Below, piece after piece: positions 6,819 through 14,959 of a DNA stretch of 20,789 bases. Each line of letters begins with the position of its first letter. Within the stretch, counting starts at the first letter, position 1. The stretch comes from Glo-17 sp964637835 (GTDB lineage: Bacteria > Krumholzibacteriota > Krumholzibacteriia > LZORAL124-64-63): assembly GCA_964637835.1 (NCBI GenBank), contig CAZWYF010000051.1, positions 1 to 20,789 on the forward strand. The letters run 5' to 3'. Both the position numbers and the translations under genes were made by a program. The notes beneath the pieces are model-generated. The model had not been told where the DNA came from and did no database searches. It saw only the letters and a list, made by a program, of their open reading frames with translations.

Positions 6819-7370
6819 ATGGCGATTCTCAAGGTCGCGCGCATGGGGCACCCGGTGCTGCGCGAGAAGTGCAAGCCCATCGACCCCGCGAAGATCACCT
6901 CGCCGGAGGTGCAGCGGCTCATCCGCGACATGCTCGAGACCATGTTCGAGTACAACGGCGTGGGCCTGGCTGCGCCCCAGGTCTACACCCCGCTGCGGCT
7001 GGTGATCGCCGGCGGCGAGGAGGACGAGCGAGGTCGTCCCCGGCTGCGGGTGCTCATCAACCCGGAGATCGAGGTCAAGGACGAGGGGCGGCGCCTGGGC
7101 ATGTACGAGGGCTGCCTGAGCATCCCGGGGCTGCGTGGCTACGTCGAGCGCCCCGCGCACATCACGGTCAAGGCGCACGACGAGAAGGGCGAGCCGGTGG
7201 CGCTGGAGCTCGAGGGTTTCCCCGCCATCGTCATGCAGCACGAGTGCGACCATCTGGACGGCGTGCTCTACGTGGACCGGATGGAGGACTTCAGCAAGCT
7301 GGGCTACGACGACGAGGTCCAGCGCTACCACGACCTCGACCTCGGCGACGACGACGACGACGAGGACTGA
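6819..7370 (+). CDS. def: Peptide deformylase
   Basis: A 183-residue metalloenzyme that removes the formyl group from the N-terminal methionine of new proteins. All three family motifs are intact: GVGLAAPQ (47-54), EGCLSIPG (97-104, ligand Cys99) and QHECDHLDG (140-148, ligands His141 and His145, catalytic Glu142). The ATG at 6819 has CAGGAG eight bases upstream. The C-terminus ends in a run of Asp/Glu from GAC codons (DLGDDDDDED), an acidic tail not typical of the family and probably a trinucleotide expansion. The usual partner fmt is not in the window. A small unknown gene and pyk follow on the same strand. Confidence 0.96.
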   Translation: MAILKVARMGHPVLREKCKPIDPAKITSPEVQRLIRDMLETMFEYNGVGLAAPQVYTPLRLVIAGGEEDERGRPRLRVLINPEIEVKDEGRRLGMYEGCLSIPGLRGYVERPAHITVKAHDEKGEPVALELEGFPAIVMQHECDHLDGVLYVDRMEDFSKLGYDDEVQRYHDLDLGDDDDDED

Positions 7371-7420
7371 CGCGGCCGGCCCCGACGGTGCGGTCGCCTG
7401 GAACCTGGAAGGGAGCGTCC

Positions 7421-7804
7421 ATGCAGGACCTGATCCTGGAGGCCCTGGTGGCCACGTTCAATCGCCGCGATTTCGCCGGGGCCGCCGCCCACGCCGCCGA
7501 GGGCCTCTTGCGGGCCCAGGGGCGCGACGAGGTGTTCTGGCTGGGGCTGGGCGAGGCCTGCGAGGGCTACGCCCGGCTCATGGCCGAGGAGCCCGACCTC
7601 GCCGAGCGCCACTTCGTGACCGCCATGCACAACCTGCGCAACTTCGGCTACAGCCACCGGGGCTTCCAGGTGACCGCCCTGCTGGCGGGCCTGCGCCGCT
7701 GCGCCGAGGAGATCCGCCTGGTGCGCGCCCAGCACAAGCGGATCTTCGACATCACCCTGCTGCCGCAGCTCCGCTTCGAGGAGAAGCAGCAGCAGACCGT
7801 GTGA
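7421..7804 (+). CDS. Small helical protein of unknown function
   Basis: A 127-residue protein. The ATG at 7421 follows GGAAGGG (7407-7413). It is predicted almost entirely helical, with a TPR- or DUF309-like look: FNRRDFAGAAAHAAEGLL (13-30), an aromatic/Gly patch FWLGLGEACEGYARLM (39-54), then a basic amphipathic helix and a Gln-rich end (EKQQQTV). There are no catalytic motifs, signal peptide or membrane segment. It lies 50 bp after def and 92 bp before pyk. It could be a divergent DUF309-type protein, but the diagnostic motif of that family is not clearly present, so no function is assigned. Confidence 0.7.
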   Translation: MQDLILEALVATFNRRDFAGAAAHAAEGLLRAQGRDEVFWLGLGEACEGYARLMAEEPDLAERHFVTAMHNLRNFGYSHRGFQVTALLAGLRRCAEEIRLVRAQHKRIFDITLLPQLRFEEKQQQTV

Positions 7805-7896
7805 CCGGACTGGCCGCCGGCGACCGGTCGTGCTACAAACTCCCGTAGGGGCGCGGGCAACCCGGCGCGCACCCCCTTCCCGCGGGAGAGGTCGTC

Positions 7897-9345
7897 ATGA
7901 ACCGGACCAAGATCGTCGCCACCATCGGGCCGGCCAGCCGCGACGCGGCCGTGCTCGAGCAGCTCATCGCCGCCGGCGTGGACGTGGTGCGCCTGAACTT
8001 CTCTCACGGCACCCACGAGAAGCACGCCGAGGTGCTCGGGCACGTGCGGCGGCTGGCCGACCAGCAGGGCCGCAACGTCTCGGTGCTGCAGGACCTCTCC
8101 GGGCCCAAGATCCGCACCGGGCCCATGGCCGAGCCGGGCGCCGTGCTGAGGGCCGGCGACACCGTGGTGCTCACCAATCGCGACGTGCCCGGCGACGCCC
8201 GCGAGGTGGGCCTGACCTGGCCGGATCTGCCGCGGGCGGTGTCGGCGGGCGACGAGCTGGTCCTGGCCGATGGCGCCATCACGCTGCGGGTCGAGCGCAG
8301 CGGCGAGCGGGACATCGTCTGCCGGGTGCTGGTGGGCGGGCCGCTGGGTTCGAACAAGGGCATCAACCTGCCCGGCCGCAGCATCAACGCCCCCATCCTC
8401 ACCGAGAAGGACCGCGAGGACCTGGCCTTCGGCCTGGAGCTGGGTGTGGACCAGGTGGCCGTCAGCTTCGTGCGCAACAGCCACGACCTGGCCACCGTCC
8501 GCGCGCTCTGTCGCCAGCACGGCCACCCCGAGATCCCGCTCTATGCCAAGATCGAGAAGCACGAGGCCCTGACCAACCTGGACGCCATCGTCGCGGCGGC
8601 CGACGGCATCATGGTCGCCCGCGGCGACCTGGGCGTGGAGATCCCCATCGAGCAGGTGCCGCGGGCGCAGAAGCGGCTGATCCGCGCGGCCAACGCGGCG
8701 GGCAAACCGGTGATCACCGCCACGCAGATGCTCAAGTCCATGGTGGAATCGCCGCGGCCGACCCGCGCCGAGGCCACCGACGTGGCCAACGCCATCCTCG
8801 ACGGCTCGGACGCCATCATGCTCAGCGAGGAGACCGCCATCGGGAGGCATCCCGTCCTGGTGGTGGAGACCATGCACCGGCTGGCCCGCGAGATGGAGGC
8901 CGAGTTCCCGCACCACGACTGGATGCGCCGCTTCCCCTGCGATCACGGGACCTGCTCGCGGGAGGAGGCGGTGGCCCAGGCCGCGGTGGAGCTGGCCGAG
9001 GACGTGGGCGCCACCGCCATCATCACCTGCACCATGGGCGGTTTCACCGCGCGCATGGTGGCCAAGCGTCGGCCGCGGCAGGAGCTGCTGGCCACCACGC
9101 CCGACCCGGTGACCCAGCGCCGCCTGGCGCCGCTGTGGGGCATCCGCGCCCTGCGCATGGATCCGCCGGAGGATTTCGTGGCCATCGAGCGCGAGGCCAT
9201 CACCCGCGCCCTGCAGGCCGGCCTGGTGCAGCCGGGCGACGCGGTGGTGCTCACCGCCGGCCTGCCGTTCAGGGTGCGCGGGACCACCAACCTGATCAAG
9301 GTGGCCACCGCGGAGTGGGGCCTGGGCGGCGTGGACCTGACCTGA
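7897..9345 (+). CDS. pyk: Pyruvate kinase
   Basis: A 482-residue glycolytic enzyme converting phosphoenolpyruvate and ADP to pyruvate and ATP. The N-terminal TKIVATIGPAS (4-14) and RLNFSHG (32-38) are followed by the B-domain from DLSGPKIRTG (66-75). The active-site block YAKIE (216-220, Lys218 and Glu220), MVARGDLGVEIP (239-250, Asp244) and the signature around 290-312 ending in MLSEET are intact. A normal C-terminal allosteric domain extends from about 350 to 482, and no extra PEP-utiliser domain is attached. The ATG at 7897 has GGGAGAGG upstream. The gene converges on the AI-2E-family gene with only 31 bp between stop codons, filled by a hairpin. Confidence 0.97.
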   Translation: MNRTKIVATIGPASRDAAVLEQLIAAGVDVVRLNFSHGTHEKHAEVLGHVRRLADQQGRNVSVLQDLSGPKIRTGPMAEPGAVLRAGDTVVLTNRDVPGDAREVGLTWPDLPRAVSAGDELVLADGAITLRVERSGERDIVCRVLVGGPLGSNKGINLPGRSINAPILTEKDREDLAFGLELGVDQVAVSFVRNSHDLATVRALCRQHGHPEIPLYAKIEKHEALTNLDAIVAAADGIMVARGDLGVEIPIEQVPRAQKRLIRAANAAGKPVITATQMLKSMVESPRPTRAEATDVANAILDGSDAIMLSEETAIGRHPVLVVETMHRLAREMEAEFPHHDWMRRFPCDHGTCSREEAVAQAAVELAEDVGATAIITCTMGGFTARMVAKRRPRQELLATTPDPVTQRRLAPLWGIRALRMDPPEDFVAIEREAITRALQAGLVQPGDAVVLTAGLPFRVRGTTNLIKVATAEWGLGGVDLT

Positions 9346-9349
9346 GTGG

Positions 9350-9376
9350 ATCCCGGCGGGTTGGAGCCGGCGGGAT
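9350..9376. terminator. Bidirectional terminator-like hairpin between convergent genes
   Basis: ATCCCG (9350-9355) pairs with CGGGAT (9371-9376), extended by three more pairs after a one-base bulge, with a loop of about seven bases. It takes up nearly all the 31 bp between the pyk stop and the opposing stop. No T-tract is present on either side. Confidence 0.5.
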
Positions 9377-10504
9377 TCAGCGGGCGTCGGCGGGGCCGTC
9401 GGCGGGGTCGTCCCGCTGGCCGTGCGGCTCGCCGCCGATGGGCAGCCGGTGCACCGCCGGCAGCACGTCCTCGAACGCCTCGCCGTAGATCTCCCACACC
9501 GTCACGAAGAGCGCGCCCACGATGGGCCCGATCACCAGGCCCAGTGCGCCGAAGAGCGACAGGCCGCCCAGGGTGCTGAGGAAGACCAGCAGCTCGGACA
9601 TCTGGGTGTCGCGGCCCACCACCCGCGGGCGGATCACGTTGTCCACCACGCCCACCACCGCCACGAACCACGCGGTCATCAGGATGGCCGCCAGCCAGTG
9701 GCCGCCCATGGCCAGCCACGCCGCCGCCGGCACCCAGATCAGGCCCACGCCCAGGCCCGGGATCACCGAGAGGATCACCATGATGGCGCCCCAGAACACC
9801 GGCGAGCCGATCCCCGCGACCACGAACGCCAGGCAGCCGAGCGCGCCCTGCAGCAGGCCGATCAGGCCGGTGCCCTTGAGGGTGGCGCGGGTGACGGACA
9901 GGAACCGGTCGAGCATGCGGCGCTCGTCGCGGTCCTGCAGGGGCAGGTAGTAGAGGATGCGCTCGAGCACCGCGCGGCCGTTGGTCAGGAAGAAGTAGAG
10001 CGCGTAGAGCATGACGAAGAACAGGAACAGGAACTGGACCGTACCCACCGTCGCGTTGCTCAGGGCGTCGACCAGCCAGTTGCTCACCGCGCCGGCGATC
10101 TGGCCGGCCTTCTGGAGGATGTCGTCCCGGTAGGGCGCGAGGCGGTCGTAGAACGGCAGGGCCTCGAGCCGGAGCGTCAGCTCGTCCGGACGGGAGAGGT
10201 TGTCGCGGATCCAGGGCTCCACGCTGCGGCCCACCTTGATGGCCTGGGCGGTGACCAGCCCGGCCAGGCCGCCCAGCGGCACCAGGATCACCAGCACCAG
10301 CAGCAGCTCGGTGACCACGGCCGCGGCCTCGCGCCGGCCGCGGAAGATCGAGACCAGCCGCTGGTAGGGCCGCGCGAGTAGTCCGGCCAGGATGGCGGCC
10401 ATGAGCAGGGCCATGAGCAGGTGCCGGATCATCTGCAGGAACAACGCGGAGATGAAGACGACCAGCAGCAGCAGGACGGTGCGGTTGACGGTCTCGCGAT
10501 TCAT
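9377..10504 (-). CDS. AI-2E transporter/PerM-family membrane protein
   Basis: A 375-residue inner-membrane protein. Segments 8-26, 27-45 and 62-87 are hydrophobic. A soluble loop of about 60-65 residues follows (about 90-152), then five further hydrophobic segments from 153 to 340. The family hallmark VVDNVIRPRVVG is at 286-297, and the C-terminal GALGLVIGPIVGAL at 319-332. Members include TqsA, PerM and Na+/H+ antiporters, so the substrate is unknown. The ATG (10502-10504) has GGAG seven bases upstream on the minus strand. The C-terminal 20 residues are hydrophilic and non-conserved. A 300-bp divergent region with 11-bp repeats separates it from the cyclophilin gene. Confidence 0.92.
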   Translation of the reverse strand: MNRETVNRTVLLLLVVFISALFLQMIRHLLMALLMAAILAGLLARPYQRLVSIFRGRREAAAVVTELLLVLVILVPLGGLAGLVTAQAIKVGRSVEPWIRDNLSRPDELTLRLEALPFYDRLAPYRDDILQKAGQIAGAVSNWLVDALSNATVGTVQFLFLFFVMLYALYFFLTNGRAVLERILYYLPLQDRDERRMLDRFLSVTRATLKGTGLIGLLQGALGCLAFVVAGIGSPVFWGAIMVILSVIPGLGVGLIWVPAAAWLAMGGHWLAAILMTAWFVAVVGVVDNVIRPRVVGRDTQMSELLVFLSTLGGLSLFGALGLVIGPIVGALFVTVWEIYGEAFEDVLPAVHRLPIGGEPHGQRDDPADGPADAR

Positions 10505-10607
10505 GGGTGCGCTCCAGGGGCTTCGGGAGACCGGCCGTGGTCCGGCCGGTCTTGCGGGACGACCTCGCCGACCGGCGCCGACCGGCCCGCGCGAGGCCCG
10601 CACGGAA

Positions 10608-10662
10608 CCGGCGATGGGCCGGCGAAGGGCCGGCGATGGGCCGGCGAAGGGCCGGCGATGGG
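10608..10662. repeat. 11-bp tandem repeat, five copies, in a divergent promoter region
   Basis: CCGGCGATGGG and CCGGCGAAGGG alternate for five units (10608-10662), so the exact period is 22 bp. The array lies between the starts of the AI-2E-family gene (-) and the cyclophilin gene (+). Eleven bases is about one helical turn. The rest of 10505-10804 shows only a weak possible -10 (TAGACT, 10694-10699) for the cyclophilin gene. Confidence 0.85.
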
Positions 10663-10804
10663 CGGCATGGTAGCGCATGCGCCCGGCCGACACTAGACTT
10701 GCCGCCATGGTGGTCGCCATCGCGGCCGCCGATCAGCCGCCGTCCGGCCGTCGCCCGGCCGCCGTCCGGCCGCTCCCGTCTCCCGATCCCGAAAGGACCG
10801 ATCC

Positions 10805-11335
<531 letters not shown>

Positions 11336-11471
11336 CCGCCGGCCGCGGCGAGACGCCCGGTGGTTCCCGCTCGCCGGCGGGTCGCGGCCCAGGAGCCGCC
11401 GCCCGGGCGAGGCGGCGCCGGAGAATCCATGTGACCGAGACCAGCGACTGACCCCATCGAGAGGACCTGAC

Positions 11472-11972
11472 ATGGCCGAATTCAAGCTCAAGGGCAACCC
11501 CTTCCACACCGTGGGCGAGCTGCCCGAGGTGGGCAGCCAGGCGCCCGACTTCACCCTGGTGGGCGCCGACCTCGGCGAGATCACGCTCTCCGACCTGCGT
11601 GGCAAGACCGTGGTGCTCAACGTGTTCCCGAGCATCGACACCGACGTCTGCGCCGCCAGCGTGCGCAAGTTCAACGAGGCCGCGGCCGCCCACCCCGAGG
11701 CCGAGGTGGTCTGCGCCTCCATGGACCTGCCCTTCGCCGCGGCCCGCTTCTGCGCGGCCGAGGGCCTGAAGAGCGTGCACACCGGCTCGGACTTCCGCGA
11801 CGGCGCCTTCGGCCAGGCCTACGGCGTGCGCATCGCCGACGGCCCGCTGGCCGGCTTGCACGCGCGGTCGGTGATCGTGGTTGACGGCGAGGGCAAGGTG
11901 CGGTACACCGAGCTGGTACCGGAAACCACCCAGGAGCCCGACTACGATGCGGCTCTGAAGCACCTGGCCTGA
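11472..11972 (+). CDS. tpx: Thiol peroxidase, atypical 2-Cys (Tpx)
   Basis: A 166-residue peroxiredoxin that reduces hydroperoxides using thioredoxin. The peroxidatic Cys60 sits in PSIDTDVCAASVRKFN and the resolving Cys94 in ARFCAAEG, the same spacing as E. coli Tpx. The third conserved cysteine (Cys81) is also present, followed by the family segment SMDLPFAAARF (83-93). Length and start (ATG 11472, with GAGAGGAC upstream) are standard. No signal peptide is seen, whereas some Tpx homologues have been described as periplasmic. A strong hairpin follows 65 bp after the stop. Confidence 0.97.
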   Translation: MAEFKLKGNPFHTVGELPEVGSQAPDFTLVGADLGEITLSDLRGKTVVLNVFPSIDTDVCAASVRKFNEAAAAHPEAEVVCASMDLPFAAARFCAAEGLKSVHTGSDFRDGAFGQAYGVRIADGPLAGLHARSVIVVDGEGKVRYTELVPETTQEPDYDAALKHLA

Positions 11973-12037
11973 CGGGCTGCCGTTTTCCGGACACCCGGGG
12001 TGTCTCAGCCGCCCCCGGATCGCCCTTGCAGTGGCGG

Positions 12038-12061
12038 ACGGCCGTGCGCGAGCACGGCCGT
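12038..12061 (+). terminator. Strong hairpin with GCGA tetraloop: tpx terminator or leader of the methyltransferase gene
   Basis: A perfect 10-bp stem, ACGGCCGTGC (12038-12047) with GCACGGCCGT (12052-12061), closed by the GNRA-type loop GCGA, then TTCTCG. It is 65 bp after the tpx stop and 17 bp before the next start codon. It looks like an intrinsic terminator with a poor U-tract, or an attenuator for the downstream operon. Its presence argues against translation starting upstream of 12079. Confidence 0.65.
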
Positions 12062-12078
12062 TTCTCGTGGGAAGACCG

Positions 12079-13221
12079 ATGCACCGCTACCAGGAAGATC
12101 CCCGTTACTTCGCCCAGGTGGCCGGCGGCCTCGAGGAGCTGGCCGCCGCCGAGTTGCGCGACCTCGGCGCCACGGACGTCGAGCCCGCCGTGCGCGGCGT
12201 GCAGTTCCGCGCCGACCCGCGCACCGTCTACCGCGTGGTCTACTGCACGCACCTGCTGCAGCGGGTGATCGCGCCGCTCCTGCACTTCCGCTGCCACAAT
12301 CCCGACTACCTCTACCGCAAGGTCCTGGAGGTGGACTGGCGCGACTTCCTGCGGCCGGGCCAGACCTTCGCCGTGTTCGCCAACGTGGCGCACTCCAGGC
12401 TCAAGGACAGCCGCTTCGCCGCGCTGCGGGTCAAGGACGCCGTGTGCGACCGCCTGCGGCAGGACACCGGCGAGCGGCCGGACATCGACACGAAGAACCC
12501 CCACCTCTGGCTCAACGTGCACGCCGCCCACGACCAGGTCACCGTGGGCGTGGACCTCGGCGGCGGCTCCCTGCACAGGCGAGGCTACCGCCGCCAGGCG
12601 GGCCCGGCGCCCATGCAGGAGACCACCGCCGCGGCCATCATCACCATGAGCGGCTGGGTCGGCGAGCGACCCCTGCACGACCCCATGTGCGGCGCCGGCA
12701 CCCTGCTGGCCGAGGCCTGGCTGCGCGGCACCGGCACGCCGCCGGGAACCCTGCGCCGCCACTTCGGATTCATGCAGCTGCCGGACTTCGACATCGTGGC
12801 CTGGAAGCAGGTCAAGAAGGGGCTGGACAGCCGCCGCAAGCTGCTCGCCCCGGGACTGGTCTCGGGCGGCGACGTGGACCCCAGGGCGGTGGACGCCGCG
12901 CGCAACAACCTCGGCCGGCTGCCTGGCGGCGACCGCGTCCTGGTACGCCACGCGGACGCCCTGAAGACCGACGGCCTGCGCGACACGGTGATCGTCTGCA
13001 ACCCGCCCCACGGCATCCGGCTCGGGCCGGGCGGCGACCTGAAGGCCTTCTACAAGGCCCTGGGCGACTGGCTCAAGTTCCAGTGCGCGGGCAGCGAGGC
13101 CTACATCTACTTCGGCGACCGCGAGCTCCTCAAGCTCATCGGCCTGCGGCCCGCCTGGAAGAAGCCCCTGCGCAACGGCGGCCTCGATGGCCGCCTGGCG
13201 AAGTACGAGCTGTATGCGTGA
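12079..13221 (+). CDS. rlmL: THUMP-domain 23S rRNA (guanine-N2)-methyltransferase, RlmL half only
   Basis: A 380-residue protein matching the RlmL (m2G2445) part of the E. coli RlmKL fusion. The N-terminal ferredoxin-like/THUMP region runs from about residue 10 to 165 (FAQVAGGLEELAAAELRDLG at 11-30, RFAALRVKDAVCDRLR at 112-127). The conserved linker LHRRGYR (165-171) precedes a class I methyltransferase domain with SAM motif DPMCGAGTLLAE (201-212) and catalytic NPPHG (308-312). NPPYG is commoner at that last site. The RlmK half (m7G2069) is absent, as in many bacteria. The ATG at 12079 has GGGAAG nearby. The lipoprotein gene begins within 10 bp of the stop, so the two are probably co-transcribed. 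Confidence 0.9.
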   Translation: MHRYQEDPRYFAQVAGGLEELAAAELRDLGATDVEPAVRGVQFRADPRTVYRVVYCTHLLQRVIAPLLHFRCHNPDYLYRKVLEVDWRDFLRPGQTFAVFANVAHSRLKDSRFAALRVKDAVCDRLRQDTGERPDIDTKNPHLWLNVHAAHDQVTVGVDLGGGSLHRRGYRRQAGPAPMQETTAAAIITMSGWVGERPLHDPMCGAGTLLAEAWLRGTGTPPGTLRRHFGFMQLPDFDIVAWKQVKKGLDSRRKLLAPGLVSGGDVDPRAVDAARNNLGRLPGGDRVLVRHADALKTDGLRDTVIVCNPPHGIRLGPGGDLKAFYKALGDWLKFQCAGSEAYIYFGDRELLKLIGLRPAWKKPLRNGGLDGRLAKYELYA

Positions 13222-13231
13222 GCGGCGGGAC

Positions 13232-14362
13232 ATGAGTGGCGGGGTGGTCGCCCGTGTGGCCATGTTCGCCCGTGTGGCCCTGGTCGCCGGCGTGCTCCTG
13301 GCCGCCGGCTGCGGCGAGGATGAGTCCGACCGCGCCGGCGGGGACCAGTCCGATCGAACCGGCGGGGACCAGTCCGACCGCGCCGGCGCCGCGGTGTCCG
13401 AGCTGCCGGCCGCCGATTCCACGGCCACGGCCACGCCCATCTTCGTCGAGCCCCGTCTGCTGCCGCTGGCCGGCCCCATCACCTCGCCCGACGCCGAGAT
13501 CTCCGCTCTCTGCTGGTGCGGCGACGACCTGGTGATCGTGCCCCAGCATCCCGAACGCTTCGGCGCCGCCGCTGGCGAGCTGGGCCTGTTCACCATCACC
13601 CGCCAGGAGATCCTCGACGTCCTCGATCATCGCCGCCGCGAGCCCCTGGAGCCGCGCCCGCTGGTGCTCGAGGCGCCGCGGCTGATCGAGAGCGTGCCCG
13701 GCTGGGATGGCCTGGAGGCCGTGGCCTCCACCGACGGCACCATCTACTTCGCCGTGGAGACGCAGCTGGAGGGGCGCATGGGCGGCGTGCTGCTGCGGGG
13801 TCGTCTCTCGCCGGCGGACCAGCCGTTGCGCATGCGGGTGGACACCGCCCGCATGGCTCCCATCCCGCTACCCACCGACCTGCCGCAGATGTCGCAGGAG
13901 GCCCTGGTGCTGGCGCCCGGGCGGGTGGTGGTGCTGTTCGAGGCCAACGGCATGCTGGTCAATCCCGGCGCGCACGCTGCGCTCTTCGACGCGGAGCTGG
14001 AGTACCGCGGCGTCCTTCCCCTGGAGCACGTGGAGTACCGGATCACCGACGCCACGGCCGCGGACGCGGAGGGTCGTTTCTGGGTGATCAACTACTTCTT
14101 TCCCCCGGAGGCCCGGGTGCTGCGCCCGCCCACGGTGCCGGACCAGCCGGTGGAGCAGCTGCTCGAGCTGCGCCTGCGAGGCGGGCGCATCGTGCACACC
14201 GACCGCGCGCCCCTGGACCTGCGCCGCGACCCCGACCTGCCCGCCCGCAACTGGGAGGCCCTGGTCCGCCTGGCCGGCCGCGGCTTCCTGCTCATGACCG
14301 ATCGCCACCCCACCACGCTGCTGGCCTTCGTTCCCGATCCCGAGCTTGCCCGCACACCCTGA
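13232..14362 (+). CDS. Lipoprotein with a predicted beta-propeller-like body
   Basis: A 376-residue exported protein. A hydrophobic signal (about residues 5-23) ends in the lipobox LLAAGC, making Cys27 the lipidated residue. The linker that follows holds three 8-residue repeats of DQSDRAGG type. The body (about 70-376) is beta-rich, with repeated blades such as GWDGLEAVASTDGTIYFAVE (about 158-177). This resembles the esterase-like domain seen in phytase-type and SdiA-regulated proteins, but I see no catalytic set, so no activity is claimed. The ATG at 13232 is preferred. An in-frame ATG at 13214 would overlap the methyltransferase stop, add six charged residues and leave the signal peptide intact. 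The gene lies between the methyltransferase (10-bp gap) and the DsrE-like gene (19-bp gap). Confidence 0.75.
   Translation: MSGGVVARVAMFARVALVAGVLLAAGCGEDESDRAGGDQSDRTGGDQSDRAGAAVSELPAADSTATATPIFVEPRLLPLAGPITSPDAEISALCWCGDDLVIVPQHPERFGAAAGELGLFTITRQEILDVLDHRRREPLEPRPLVLEAPRLIESVPGWDGLEAVASTDGTIYFAVETQLEGRMGGVLLRGRLSPADQPLRMRVDTARMAPIPLPTDLPQMSQEALVLAPGRVVVLFEANGMLVNPGAHAALFDAELEYRGVLPLEHVEYRITDATAADAEGRFWVINYFFPPEARVLRPPTVPDQPVEQLLELRLRGGRIVHTDRAPLDLRRDPDLPARNWEALVRLAGRGFLLMTDRHPTTLLAFVPDPELARTP
13319..13390. repeat. 24-bp in-frame tandem repeat (three copies) in the lipoprotein linker
   Basis: Units 13319-13342, 13343-13366 and 13367-13390 encode DESDRAGG, DQSDRTGG and DQSDRAGA, directly after the lipidated Cys. 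They act as a flexible acidic tether between the membrane anchor and the folded body. Confidence 0.8.
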
Positions 14363-14381
14363 CGCTGCCCGAGGAGCTGTC

Positions 14382-14732
14382 GTGAAGAAGCCCGATCCCG
14401 ACGTCGCCCTGCTGATCACCCGCAACGGCATGGGCACCGCCGATCCCGCGCTGGCCCACAAGCTGGCCGGTTCCTACCTCGACCTGCTGGACCTGGAGGA
14501 CCGCCTGCCCGGCCGCATCGGCTTCTACGCCGAGGGCGTCCACCTGGCCTGCGAGGGGTCGCCGGTACTGGAGATCCTGGGCGCCCTGGCCGAGCGGGGT
14601 GTCCAGCTCCTGGTCTGTGGCACCTGCCTGCAGTTCTACGGCCTGGAGGATCGCCTGGCCGTGGGGACGCAGAGCAACATGCGGGAGATCCAGGCCGCGC
14701 AGTGGGACGCGCCGAAGGTGATCACCATCTAG
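14382..14732 (+). CDS. Free-standing DsrE-like domain of the YedF C-terminal type
   Basis: A 116-residue cytoplasmic protein starting at GTG 14382, with GAGGAG (14371-14376) upstream. The order of motifs matches the C-terminal domain of YedF-type proteins: an N-terminal NGMGTADPALAHKL (15-28), FYAEGVHLACEGSPVLEIL (48-66) and CGTCLQFYGLEDRLAVG (79-95), then SNMREI (98-103). Cys79 and Cys82 are the likely redox or persulfide-carrying residues. In YedF this domain follows a TusA-like domain, which is missing here. Members are linked to sulfur transfer and sometimes selenium metabolism, but no selD, selA or sulfurtransferase gene is nearby. It sits 19 bp after the lipoprotein gene. Confidence 0.75.
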   Translation: MKKPDPDVALLITRNGMGTADPALAHKLAGSYLDLLDLEDRLPGRIGFYAEGVHLACEGSPVLEILGALAERGVQLLVCGTCLQFYGLEDRLAVGTQSNMREIQAAQWDAPKVITI

Positions 14733-14769
14733 GACGACCGCCAAGGGCCGCCGCGTGGTCTTCGCCGGC

Positions 14770-14855
14770 CCGGCGCCCCTGGGTCCGGCGCCCTGGGCCC
14801 GGCACCCTGGACCCGGCGCCCAGGGTCCGGCGCCCGTGGGTCCGGCGCCCAGGGC
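14770..14855. repeat. 14-15-bp tandem repeat, six copies
   Basis: Six units begin with CCGGCGCCC or CCGGCACCC and end in a GGG or TGG block (14770-14784, 14785-14798, 14799-14812, 14813-14826, 14827-14841, 14842-14855). Unit length varies between 14 and 15, so no frame is kept. The units are partly self-complementary (CCC/GGG blocks), so the array could fold into several alternative hairpins. It occupies the middle of the 227-bp gap between the DsrE-like and zinc-ribbon genes. Confidence 0.85.
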
Positions 14856-14959
14856 GGGCCGTGTTCGTCGGTCAAGCTTTCGCCGCCGCGGCCGATACCA
14901 CGGGAGCCCGGCGGCGCCGCGCGCGCCGCGTACCGTGACCCGCGACGGGGAGGCGACCC

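Noticed and set aside
7811..7839. Extended -10 promoter (TGCTACAAA) for pyk
   Set aside because: The -35 (TGGCCG) and -10 match the consensus at only half of the positions, too weak to list.
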